Shown here piece by piece: positions 6,530 through 14,276 of a stretch of 15,825 bases of DNA. The stretch comes from an uncultured Lentisphaeria bacterium (lineage in GTDB: Bacteria; Verrucomicrobiota; Lentisphaeria; JABSQK01; CAJWLW01). The position numbers and the translations under genes are program-made. The stretch is from positions 1-15,825 of the forward strand of contig CAJWLW010000084.1 in the NCBI GenBank assembly GCA_913042885.1, in the 5' to 3' direction. Numbering within the stretch: position 1 is the first letter of the stretch; each line of letters opens with the position of its first letter. The notes below the pieces were generated by a model. The model saw nothing but the letters and a program-made list of their open reading frames with translations, was not told where the DNA came from and searched no databases.

Positions 6530-7803
6530 GGCCGCACCCGCCGCTGCCACTGGGGCCAGTCCAGAGGCATTCGCTTGGTCCCGTTGACCACGGGAAAAGG
6601 CAACTCATAGAGATGCACGGCATACGGTGCGAAGGCATCTTCCATGACACCGTCGGTGACCTCGACCAGGCGATTCTCGAAACGCACCGCAGCGCGTGGC
6701 GCCAGACCACCCTCGGGGACTGGAAACGTGAACCGTCCTTTGACCGGCGTGTCAAAGCCGTTGACAGCGATCAGGAAGTAGCTGTTGGCGGTTTTCCGCA
6801 GCGAGAGGTGCAGCGCCGTGTAACCGAAATTAAAGGGGGCCGCAGATCCTTCGATAATCTCCGCCTGCAGCTTGTCGGGCGACTCCGCCGCCGTCAGGTA
6901 GGGTGTCAGTGTGCGCAGCTCCGCCGTCAGGTCCGCAAATTGTGCCCAGTACGCCGGGGCCCGTTCGTTGACCGACCAGCCGCCGGAGTGGAAGCTGAAA
7001 TGGATAATACCGCTGATGCCGTGCGTCACCGCCATGTAGGTCATGCAACGGACCTCTTCCATGGTCGGGGCGCGGTCTTTGCCGTCGAGCGGCGTCGGGC
7101 TTTGCGGCGATATCTGCACGTACATCCAGCCGGGCTTTCCGGCGGCGCCCTGCACGACGCTGTCGGAATTGACAGCGACATGTGTCAGGGGATAATCGGG
7201 CAGCGGGTAGACGTCGTCGGAGTGGATGTCCGCAACGTCACGGTAGTCCTGATGGTCCTTGACACTGCCGTATGCCAGGTTGAGCCATACAGGGTGGCCC
7301 GGGTCAAGCCGCTTGATCAGGTCGTACACCGGCTTGAACTGCTCCGGCGGTATCGTGTAGGGTCGCTCCATGTGTGGCAAATCTGCAGGTTCAGGGAGGC
7401 GCATATTGGGTTCATCCTCCAGCTCCCACGCCAGCAACCCCGGGGCATCGCGACAGGCCAGGATGATTTGCTCGACCTTTTCGAGGTCACGCCATTTGCC
7501 ATTGGTGAGTGAAGCCAATGAGTACATGCCGTTGGCAAACGCGTCGTCAATATCGAGCCTGTACGACTCCGGATCATCCAGCCGTCCATGGGTAACAACG
7601 GCATTGAAGCCCTTCGCGCCCACCTCCGGCAGCGCAAAATTCCAGTGCGCCGCGTGGCCGATGCCGACCAGAAAAAACGGCTCGCCGTTTACCCAGAGAC
7701 TTTTTCCTCGGATCTCAACTCGCTCGATTGGCGGCGGCGTTACAGCGCGCAGCGGCAGCGCGCTCAGAAGCGTGAGCACGATGAGTGTCAGGGCTGCCCT
7801 CAT
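6526..7803 (-). CDS. Secreted TIM-barrel glycosidase-like protein (paralogue 2)
   Basis: The product is 425 residues from the ATG at 7801-7803, chosen because GGAGG precedes it by about 6 bases and the product then begins with a textbook signal peptide (MRAALTLIVLTLLSALPLRA, cleavage near LRA). The frame extends 45 bases further up, into the preceding gene, without support. The mature part starts with IERVEI and LWVNGEPFFLVGI and continues as a clan GH-A-like barrel. LAWELEDEPN (124-133) supplies an acid/base-like D-E-P motif, and HSDDVYP (194-200) gives a second acidic site. It is a full-length homologue of the protein at 4070-5317. Its stop overlaps the start of BNR protein B by 4 bases, and it begins 28 bases after the epimerase gene. 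Periplasmic or extracellular cleavage of a glycan is the reasonable inference; the substrate is not known. Confidence 0.82.
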   Translation of the reverse strand: MRAALTLIVLTLLSALPLRAVTPPPIERVEIRGKSLWVNGEPFFLVGIGHAAHWNFALPEVGAKGFNAVVTHGRLDDPESYRLDIDDAFANGMYSLASLTNGKWRDLEKVEQIILACRDAPGLLAWELEDEPNMRLPEPADLPHMERPYTIPPEQFKPVYDLIKRLDPGHPVWLNLAYGSVKDHQDYRDVADIHSDDVYPLPDYPLTHVAVNSDSVVQGAAGKPGWMYVQISPQSPTPLDGKDRAPTMEEVRCMTYMAVTHGISGIIHFSFHSGGWSVNERAPAYWAQFADLTAELRTLTPYLTAAESPDKLQAEIIEGSAAPFNFGYTALHLSLRKTANSYFLIAVNGFDTPVKGRFTFPVPEGGLAPRAAVRFENRLVEVTDGVMEDAFAPYAVHLYELPFPVVNGTKRMPLDWPQWQRRVRP

Positions 7804-7831
7804 AGCGAGCCTCCAGTGTCCGGCATCAAGC

Positions 7832-8767
7832 TCATAGCATCCCCTCATCCATACACCATTTCAGCGCCAGCTCCAACCCCGCTTCCATCGTGTGCTGCGG
7901 GGCGTAGTCCAGGAGATCCTCGGCTTTGCGCATGTCAAAACACATGTGTTCCATCAGGAAGCCGGTCCAACGTGGCGAGGCATCGTCCGGGCGGCGCTCG
8001 CAGAGCGCTTCCAAGGACATGTATTCGGGCATCGACGTGCTGCCCAGGATGTCTTTGGCGGCGTTGAACCATTGAGTCAACGTGAGGGCGCGACGGGCGG
8101 AGATATTGAAGATCTCACCGACGATTTCGTCGCCCTTGCCGACGCCGCTGACGAAGGCGGCGGCGAGGTCGTCGTTGCAGCCGGCCTGGAGCAGCACGTT
8201 GCCATCGCCGGGGATCTCGAGGGGTTCGCCCGCTTTCATCAATTGGTAATAATGCGGATTGCGGCCGCCCCACGTTTCGATGGGCACGCGTCCGGTCCCG
8301 CAGATGCAGGTGGGGCGAAAGATGGTGGCCGGGAAATTCTCTAGTTCCAGCGCGCGAGCGTCGCGCTGGCATTGCTCGTAAAAGTTGACCCCGGTATCCT
8401 CGCGCCAGGGATGCTTTTCATCACCCGGGATGTACTGCAGCGGTGTGTACGAGCCGGTGGAACCGCAGATGAAATAGTGCTCGATCCTGCCGGCGAAGTG
8501 TTTATTGGCGAGCTCGACATCTGCGATGGACGGCACGCTGTCGATGATCACATCGAATTCCCGGGTTGCCAGCTCGGAGGCGTAGAAGTCCTCGTCGTAC
8601 TTGTCGCCGGTGATGAACTCGATACCATCGAGGGAGACCTGGTGCCGGGCGTTTGTGCCGCGCGTGACGCCGGTGGTCTGGTGCCCCGCATCGACACAAC
8701 CACGGGCGATGCGGCCACCGATTTCACCAGAGGCACCCAGGATCAAAACTTTCTTTGAATTGGACAT
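7832..8767 (-). CDS. NAD-dependent epimerase/dehydratase-like protein (atypical extended SDR)
   Basis: The product is 311 residues. The N-terminal Rossmann motif GASGEIGG (residues 11-18) follows a hydrophobic beta strand (VLIL), as in extended SDR sugar-nucleotide enzymes. GSTGSY (102-107) occupies the active-site Ser/Thr strand. FRPTCICGTG and the later GCNDDLAAAF and GEIFNIS segments are the normal landmarks of nucleotide-sugar epimerases. The catalytic YxxxK is altered: the corresponding segment reads NFYEQCQRDAR, with Gln134 where lysine is expected. That points to an atypical group, such as CSP41-like or non-classical SDRs, or to a changed function. No signal peptide, so it is cytoplasmic. 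It sits inside the glycan cluster between the GH78 gene (146-base gap) and TIM-barrel paralogue 2 (28-base gap), so a role in handling a released sugar is plausible. Confidence 0.8.
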   Translation of the reverse strand: MSNSKKVLILGASGEIGGRIARGCVDAGHQTTGVTRGTNARHQVSLDGIEFITGDKYDEDFYASELATREFDVIIDSVPSIADVELANKHFAGRIEHYFICGSTGSYTPLQYIPGDEKHPWREDTGVNFYEQCQRDARALELENFPATIFRPTCICGTGRVPIETWGGRNPHYYQLMKAGEPLEIPGDGNVLLQAGCNDDLAAAFVSGVGKGDEIVGEIFNISARRALTLTQWFNAAKDILGSTSMPEYMSLEALCERRPDDASPRWTGFLMEHMCFDMRKAEDLLDYAPQHTMEAGLELALKWCMDEGML

Positions 8768-8913
8768 AAGGTCAGGTTCCAGGTTTGGATATTGCTGGTT
8801 TCAGGAAGGCGAAGAAGAAAGTCAGTCGGCTTGTCACCGCTGAACATAGTTCATGTCAGACGGGTGAAAAGGACGTAGTGCCTTCGTATTGTCGTTTTGT
8901 CTTCTGCGGCCCT
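8768..8913. other. 146-base gap between GH78 and epimerase genes, with palindrome
   Basis: The largest gap within the minus-strand cluster. It contains a perfect palindrome TGAAC-ata-GTTCA (8841-8853). It also holds a weak bulged hairpin in minus-strand RNA (8867-8885, AAGG-c-AC / GTCCTT) followed by a short T run just after the GH78 stop. Neither is a strong terminator, and no convincing internal promoter was seen. A processing or attenuation role is possible. Confidence 0.3.
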
Positions 8914-11136
8914 TTACTTCAGCTCATCAGTGATCCGATGTGTTCCTGCCGCCAGGGTCCGGACATCGTGCGCATTCGGCAGTGTCACAGTGGCAGTGCT
9001 GCCACTGGGCACAACGATCTCCCATTCAAAGCGACCGTCCGTGCACTGCCAATTACTCACAATGCGCCCATGCGGGCAGTCGTGGTGCGCTTGTACCCAG
9101 TCAAGCCCCGGGATGAGATGCGGTTTCAGGAAAAAGTGCTTGAACCCGGGCTGTTCGATATCGGGCTGGATGCCGGCCAGGGTGTTGTAGAACCAGTTGT
9201 CAAAGCCGCCCATCATCGGGTGGTTCAACGAACGCGGCCCGTCGGTCTGATCGTGCATGGCTTCACCCCAGCATTCCCAAAGTGTGGTCGCCCCACGCTG
9301 AATCAGATGTCCGAAACTCGGATAGCTGTCCTGGTGCATAAGCGCCAGTGCCAGCTCGCCACAGCCGTGGCGGGTGAGCACTTCGAAAAGAAAACGCACC
9401 CCCATGATGCCGGTGTTCAAATGGGTATCGCGCTCGCGAATGTCGCGGACCAGGCTGTCTGCGACGCGGTCTTCTTCGCCGTCCGGGACGAGTCCGAAGT
9501 GCAAGGCCATGACATTCGCGGTCTGCGAGCCGAAGGAGCCGGCCTGGCGATCATAAAAGCGACCGATCAAGGCATCCCGGACCTGCGCTTGCCAACTTTC
9601 AAAACGATCCGCCTCCGGCTGTTTTTCCAGCCGGACCGCAGTACGTGCCATCACTGCTGCACACTGTTGGAACCAGATTGTCGTCGTCAGGGTCGGCGGC
9701 GTGTGCATGCAGGGCTTTTCACCGCCCGGGTCGTACCAGTCACCATGACCGCCCTCGAGAATCCAGTTGTCGGCACACTCGCCGAAATGCTCGACCTGAA
9801 GGCGCATACCGTCCCAATGCTTCCGGAGCACTGACAGATCGCCGTAGTAAACGTATACGTACCATGGCAACATGATGAAAGCGGCCGCCCAATCATGGAG
9901 GGCCTGGCCGCAGGTGCGCTTACCCGGGGCAATATTGCACGGCAGGCCCCCGTGCCGGGTGCGGTTCGTTTCGATATCATCGAGGTACTTCTCCCAGAAC
10001 GCCCTGCCCTGGAAATTCCAGATCGAGTACTCGGCCACGATATTGGCATCTCCCAGCCAGCCGCACCGTTCCCGGGCCGGGCAGTCCTCCGGAATGCTGT
10101 GGATATTGCTCCGGTGGGTCCACAGCGCCATGCGATGAAGCAGGTTCAAGCGCTTATCCGAACACTCGAAACTTCCGGCTGCCGGCAGATCGGTGTGGAC
10201 GACAATGCCAGTGATGTCCTCTGCTGTCAGGACACCCGGCCAACCGCTTACCTCGACATAGCGGAACCCGTGATAGGTGAAACGCGGCTCCCAGGTAACC
10301 AGGCCTTCGCCCTTGCAGATATAGCGGTCGATCTGCTCCAAAGCGGTCGCGAAGACGCCGGTACTGGCCGTATCGATGTTGCCGTCCTTGTCGACGGTTT
10401 CGGCGAAGCGCATGGAGATTTCGGCACCCGCCGGGCCATCTGCCCGGATGCGCGCCCACCCGGCAAAGTTCTGCCCCATATCTACGAGGTACTGCCCGGC
10501 ATCCAGCATCCTGACGTCGACCGGGCAGAGTTCTTCGATTTTCCGGATCGGGGGTATTTCCTGCCGTTCGAGTCGTCCGTCCGGTGCCGGCATACTTACA
10601 GCGGGATGCCAGCTTGACTCATCAAAATCAGGCGCGCACCAGCCGGGCTGCTCTCGTCTGGCGTCGTAACACTCACCGGCGTAAACGTTGGCGTCGGTAA
10701 TCGGACCGGCCGTACCCGACCAGTGTTCGTCACTGCAGACAACCTGATTGGTGCCATCGGCGAACTGGATGTGTAGTTCCGCCAGCAACCGTGGCGCGCC
10801 ATAGGACGGCGTGCATTGCTCGGTCCAGACGCGGTCCTGATTGTACCAGCCGTCGCCGAGCATCACGCCGATCGCGTTGGCACCGTCCCGGACGAACCCG
10901 GTGACATCATAGGACACGTAAAACACGCGCTGGTCATAGTCCGTCTGAGCCGGGTCAAGGACATGATCGCCAACGCGACGGCCGTTGATCCAGGCTTCGT
11001 AGTATCCCAGCCCGCTGATCTCCAGCGTTGCCGAGGCAATGGCGCTGCTCACCGTGAACTGACGACGAAAAAGCGGGGCGCCGCGCTCGCCAGAGCAATC
11101 CGCCATCCCGATCCAACTTGAGTCGTGACCGATCAC
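8914..11136 (-). CDS. Alpha-L-rhamnosidase, glycoside hydrolase family 78
   Basis: The product is 740 residues from the GTG at 11134-11136, whose GTGA overlaps the previous gene's stop. With that start the protein begins IGHDSSWIG just before the N-terminal beta-domain (FRRQFTV, GYYEAWINGRRVGD, YDVTGFV, GVMLGDGWY), as expected for GH78. The (alpha/alpha)6 catalytic domain carries EDCPARERCGWLGD with Asp351, Glu356 and Asp363, then HGDWYDPGG, and later GATTLWECW with Glu621. These match in identity and spacing the four acidic catalytic-site residues I recall for Bacillus RhaB (567/572/579/841). GH78 enzymes hydrolyse terminal alpha-L-rhamnose by inversion. No signal peptide, so a cytoplasmic exo-enzyme acting on imported oligosaccharides is likely. 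The long extension up to 11220 in the same frame lies inside the upstream gene and is probably untranslated. This is the surest functional call of the cluster. Confidence 0.93.
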   Translation of the reverse strand: MIGHDSSWIGMADCSGERGAPLFRRQFTVSSAIASATLEISGLGYYEAWINGRRVGDHVLDPAQTDYDQRVFYVSYDVTGFVRDGANAIGVMLGDGWYNQDRVWTEQCTPSYGAPRLLAELHIQFADGTNQVVCSDEHWSGTAGPITDANVYAGECYDARREQPGWCAPDFDESSWHPAVSMPAPDGRLERQEIPPIRKIEELCPVDVRMLDAGQYLVDMGQNFAGWARIRADGPAGAEISMRFAETVDKDGNIDTASTGVFATALEQIDRYICKGEGLVTWEPRFTYHGFRYVEVSGWPGVLTAEDITGIVVHTDLPAAGSFECSDKRLNLLHRMALWTHRSNIHSIPEDCPARERCGWLGDANIVAEYSIWNFQGRAFWEKYLDDIETNRTRHGGLPCNIAPGKRTCGQALHDWAAAFIMLPWYVYVYYGDLSVLRKHWDGMRLQVEHFGECADNWILEGGHGDWYDPGGEKPCMHTPPTLTTTIWFQQCAAVMARTAVRLEKQPEADRFESWQAQVRDALIGRFYDRQAGSFGSQTANVMALHFGLVPDGEEDRVADSLVRDIRERDTHLNTGIMGVRFLFEVLTRHGCGELALALMHQDSYPSFGHLIQRGATTLWECWGEAMHDQTDGPRSLNHPMMGGFDNWFYNTLAGIQPDIEQPGFKHFFLKPHLIPGLDWVQAHHDCPHGRIVSNWQCTDGRFEWEIVVPSGSTATVTLPNAHDVRTLAAGTHRITDELK

Positions 11137-12587
11137 TCGGCCCCACGCAGGCGCACGAGTTTGCCGCCGCCGGGCATCGGGCTTATCTGCGCCCGCGCCC
11201 CGTCCGAGGCCGGGTGCCACTCGCCAGTCACAGCGTCAAACACCTCCATCGGTCCCGGACCGACGACGGTCGTGGTTACCGCCTTTGAGTAGTCCAGATT
11301 TACGACCAGCACGTGGGAGGGAGTCCCTCCCGTGCCGAAGTAGCCCAGCAGGATGCCGTTCACCTCCTCCGGAGCGACCGCGGGATCGACGGTGAAGGAC
11401 GCGTCGGGCGGCAGTCCCACTGCGCCCGAAGGTACGACGCCCAGATGATACGCGCCCAGGGAGGTCAGCGGCTGCAGCACTTCGCCGACAGCAACAAACT
11501 CGGGGTTGATCTGGTGCAGCGCCTCGCCCAGCGGTGTCAGCGTACCATTCGGATTCTCGACACCGCCCCAATGTTCGGCGCCCTCCCAGGCGTTGTAGAC
11601 GAACTGCGCAATGCCCTGGCCGCCGTAGGCCAGCGTGGTGAAAGCAAGATATCGTCCCTCGTCGCCGTTGGGCGTGCGCCAGCCCGGACCGTTGGCGCAG
11701 GCCTGAACGACGTTGAGAAAGGGCACACCGCCTTCCAGCGCCGCCTCACGGACCAGCGCCAGGTTCAGGAAGTAGTCACTGCCGTCGAACGCCCGGTCGG
11801 TGAATCTCATGTGATAGTGGTCGTAGCTGATCAAGTCGGGCTTCACCTCCTCGATGAATCGGCGGAGGTATTCCCGGTAAGCGGTCACCTTGTCACCGGA
11901 GGTGCCCTGTGCTCCAGCGCTGGCGTACGTTGGGAACAGGTTGATGTAGGCCAGGTGTTTGGGATCCCGCTCGCGAATGAAGGCTATCAGCCGGCCCAAC
12001 GCGGGAAACTCGGTGGCGCTCGGCTCGTCGTCGATGTAGTAGGCGTACATCGCGGGGTGATCCTTGACCATATCAATGTTGGCAGCGAGACCTTCCCGGC
12101 GCTGCGGATCATCGATATGAGTGGGGTCGATCGTCTGCACCATCCCGCGCAGTCCGTGCGCGTGTGCCGTATCGAGGTCGGCAACGCTCTGGCACCAGAC
12201 CAGATTGAAGCCGCTGTCTGCCAGTTTTCCCACCGCCGTTGCCAACAATTCAAATCGCGGCGGTGCCCCACAACCCGGCCCCTGGTAATACGTGGCGATG
12301 GGGGCGCCAACCTGCCACTGGCTTCCTGCCGGTCGACCGCACACAGGCATTCCGATTCCGGACAACACCAGGACTATAACCAGGCCAAGCCAGACGCTGC
12401 GGCATCCCTGAAATGTTGGGCTGAATCGCATTGGCTTCAGGCTCGGCACATTGGGATTGTGAACATCGAGCGTCGAACGTCGACCGTTGACCTGATCAGC
12501 CACCTTGCGGAACCACTTCGTCCCATCGGCATAGTCCTGAGGCACGGCCTCGTCAGCGTTGTTCAGTTTTCCAGACGGAATACACAT
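11133..12587 (-). CDS. TIM-barrel glycosidase-like protein with N-terminal membrane/signal segment
   Basis: The product is 484 residues from the ATG at 12585-12587. A near-perfect Shine-Dalgarno (AGGAGGTGA) lies 6 bases before that ATG, counted from AGGAGG. A signal-like hydrophobic stretch (about residues 65-80, WLGLVIVLVLSGIGM) is preceded by a 52-residue polar segment and a Met at 53 (12431). Starting at 12431 would give a normal signal peptide but has no clear ribosome site. After it comes a clan GH-A-like barrel: GAPIATYYQGP, SGFNLVWCQS, YYIDDEPS (183-190, the D-E-P acid/base-like motif), LISYDHYHMRF, and FVYNAWEG as a late-strand aromatic/acid site. The last ~80 residues look like a beta-sandwich (HVLVVNLDYS...VEVFDAVTGEW pattern). 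The C-terminus overlaps the GH78 start by 4 bases, so the two are coupled. Substrate is unknown. Confidence 0.8.
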   Translation of the reverse strand: MCIPSGKLNNADEAVPQDYADGTKWFRKVADQVNGRRSTLDVHNPNVPSLKPMRFSPTFQGCRSVWLGLVIVLVLSGIGMPVCGRPAGSQWQVGAPIATYYQGPGCGAPPRFELLATAVGKLADSGFNLVWCQSVADLDTAHAHGLRGMVQTIDPTHIDDPQRREGLAANIDMVKDHPAMYAYYIDDEPSATEFPALGRLIAFIRERDPKHLAYINLFPTYASAGAQGTSGDKVTAYREYLRRFIEEVKPDLISYDHYHMRFTDRAFDGSDYFLNLALVREAALEGGVPFLNVVQACANGPGWRTPNGDEGRYLAFTTLAYGGQGIAQFVYNAWEGAEHWGGVENPNGTLTPLGEALHQINPEFVAVGEVLQPLTSLGAYHLGVVPSGAVGLPPDASFTVDPAVAPEEVNGILLGYFGTGGTPSHVLVVNLDYSKAVTTTVVGPGPMEVFDAVTGEWHPASDGARAQISPMPGGGKLVRLRGAE

Positions 12588-12590
12588 AAT

Positions 12591-12599
12591 TCACCTCCT
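12591..12599 (-). promoter_or_regulatory. Very strong ribosome binding site AGGAGGTGA
   Basis: Read on the minus strand, AGGAGGTGA ends three bases before the ATG at 12585-12587, leaving 6 bases between AGGAGG and the ATG. It is the best Shine-Dalgarno in the window. It fixes the long start of the membrane-segment TIM-barrel gene unless a shorter product is also made. Confidence 0.7.
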
Positions 12600-12620
12600 G
12601 TTTGGTATTGGTTGGGGGGA

Positions 12621-12640
12621 TAAAACCGCAGGAGTGCGGT
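12621..12640 (-). terminator. Short hairpin plus T run after the first cluster gene (attenuator candidate)
   Basis: In minus-strand RNA, ACCGCA-ctcc-TGCGGT forms a perfect 6-base-pair stem with a 4-base loop followed directly by TTTA. It lies in the 129-base gap between the propeller gene (stop at 12717) and the TIM-barrel gene (start at 12587). The T run is short, so partial termination or RNA stabilisation is more likely than a full stop. No new promoter was seen between it and the next gene. Confidence 0.45.
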
Positions 12641-12716
12641 AGAAGGAAGAGCGATCCGTTCCACTGAATTCCAACACCTGCATTTTGCCGAACAGTGAAT
12701 GCGCTGTCTTCTGCCA

Positions 12717-14168
12717 TCAAGTCGCCTCGTAGCGCGCGAAAATCCCGCAGGCGTTGCCGCCATTGGTTTCCATGGCGATCTCAAGGTGATTGGTGCCGTG
12801 GCGAAACGCCACCGGGATCGTTACCTCGTCCGAATGCGCCGGGTTTGTACCACTCGCTTCATGGACAGTCTCACCGTTGAGGCGCACGATAACATTCCCG
12901 TCGTACCCCAAGTGCAGCAGTCCCGCATCGATCGGGCCGACCTCGACATCTTTACGGAAGAATATTACGCCGTCTCGTTTGTCGATGATTGGCGTGGCCT
13001 CCACGAAACCGTACGGGAAAAATGTCTGGTGCACCATCTCCTCGCCGTACGCTTGCAATGGCCGCCATCCGGTCGCCTGCTCCACGGTTGTGTTCTGGTG
13101 GGTTCCGTCGACAATCAAATCCGAAACCTCCCACTCGCTGAGATACTCGGCGGTGAACGAGATATCCACGAGGTAGATATCCGGGTGATCCCATTGGCAG
13201 ACAGCCGGATCGGCAGGGGACATGTGACAGGAATAGTAGGACAGGTGAAACCGCCGTTTATTGAGCGGGTGCCGCGCCACGCCCATGTAAGCGATTTCAC
13301 CGCCGTACCCGGAAGGCAGGACGAGCTGAAGTCGCGGCGTATTGTCGACGATTTTGAAAATAGCCACATGTGTAACGTGCGGACTCAGGTACCAGCGGCC
13401 GGAAATCCAGATGTCCTCGCCGACCAACCACAGCGCCGGACCATGCAGTGCAACGTCCAGCTCGACCTTGTCCCAGTTCTCGTAAGGCGGCACCGAGCGC
13501 AACAGCAGCGGCTTGCGAGATTCAAGGCCCCGGCGCATGATCATGGCGATCGATCCGTCCGGGTAAAAATCGAAGTACGATTCGTTTGGTAAGTCTTCGC
13601 CTTCGTGGATGATGCCCTGCTTCTCCCAGTGCAGGCCATCGGCACTTTCGAACCAGGCAACGTCTGTTTTTTCCGTCTCGAAGTTGGGTTTCCCAGGCGT
13701 CTCGATTATGCCGTGGAAACGGAAGCCTGCACAGTAAAAACGACCGTCAAAGACTTGCGGTCGCCACATGACGTAGTCATCGGCACCTTCGACGCGGTTC
13801 CAACCTGTCCAGTGCAGGCCATCGTCACTCCACGCTACGCCGGAATAGAATTCCCAGTCCGGGCTGTCCTCGATAGCGGACACGTACAAACGGTTGCCAT
13901 CGGTATAGAGGTGAGGGTCGCGGGTGTCGAATTCACCGCGCAGGACCGCCACCTTGTCGAAGGTCACCCCCTCGTCACGGCTGCGCAACACGATCACGCG
14001 ACCCTGCTGGTCGATGTGGCGATCGCCCTGCCGATGGGTGACGTAGAGCGCGTCCTGAAACCACACGGTGCCCGTGAACGCATTGTGATTGGCATCGTCG
14101 GTCAGTCGGCGAACAGAGCGGACGGTGAATTCCTTGAAGTCGTTGGCCATTGTTTCTGAGTCCGGCAT
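12717..14168 (-). CDS. Beta-propeller glycosidase-like protein with C-terminal beta-sandwich
   Basis: The product is 483 residues from the ATG at 14166-14168. A second ATG at 14148-14150 (MANDFKEF) is equally possible, and neither has a clear Shine-Dalgarno. Blade-type motifs are SRDEGVTF (63-70), SDDGLHW (114-120) and SADGLHW (175-181). FDTRDPHLY (about 80-88) resembles the R-D-P motif of GH43/GH32-like and related five-bladed propellers. The final ~85 residues, with VIVRLNGETVHE and a terminal IFARYEAT, look like a jelly-roll beta-sandwich similar in style to the end of the GHL10-like protein. No signal peptide, so it is probably cytoplasmic. It is the promoter-proximal gene of the minus-strand cluster. 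I cannot name a characterised family; a glycosidase or sugar-binding role is inferred from fold and context. Confidence 0.75.
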   Translation of the reverse strand: MPDSETMANDFKEFTVRSVRRLTDDANHNAFTGTVWFQDALYVTHRQGDRHIDQQGRVIVLRSRDEGVTFDKVAVLRGEFDTRDPHLYTDGNRLYVSAIEDSPDWEFYSGVAWSDDGLHWTGWNRVEGADDYVMWRPQVFDGRFYCAGFRFHGIIETPGKPNFETEKTDVAWFESADGLHWEKQGIIHEGEDLPNESYFDFYPDGSIAMIMRRGLESRKPLLLRSVPPYENWDKVELDVALHGPALWLVGEDIWISGRWYLSPHVTHVAIFKIVDNTPRLQLVLPSGYGGEIAYMGVARHPLNKRRFHLSYYSCHMSPADPAVCQWDHPDIYLVDISFTAEYLSEWEVSDLIVDGTHQNTTVEQATGWRPLQAYGEEMVHQTFFPYGFVEATPIIDKRDGVIFFRKDVEVGPIDAGLLHLGYDGNVIVRLNGETVHEASGTNPAHSDEVTIPVAFRHGTNHLEIAMETNGGNACGIFARYEAT

Positions 14169-14247
14169 TGAATGTGAATGTTTGCAGCAGAGGGGTTGTG
14201 TACAACTCAAGCCACGGTTTTAAGAAACAAGATATTCCCGAGACTCT

Positions 14248-14276
14248 ATTATACTCATCTAAAAAAAACATGACCA
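14248..14276 (-). promoter_or_regulatory. Sigma70-like promoter of the nine-gene cluster
   Basis: On the minus strand TGGTCA (14271-14276) and a perfect TATAAT (14248-14253) are separated by exactly 17 bases. Transcription would start near 14241, giving a leader of about 70-90 bases before the first gene. The -35 matches four of six consensus positions and overlaps the first TGACC half site, which would suit regulation by a bound protein. Confidence 0.6.

Noticed and set aside
6110..7512. Plus-strand open frames of 166 and 299 codons
   Set aside because: Antisense to BNR protein B and TIM-barrel paralogue 2; their composition is that of a shadow frame.
8785..9834. Plus-strand open frame of 349 codons
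   Set aside because: Antisense shadow of the 3' half of the GH78 gene, whose motifs are unambiguous.
11313..12623. Long plus-strand open frame of 436 codons
   Set aside because: It lies exactly opposite the TIM-barrel gene, which has barrel motifs and a strong ribosome site. The plus-strand product has no recognisable domain and arises from GC-rich third positions.
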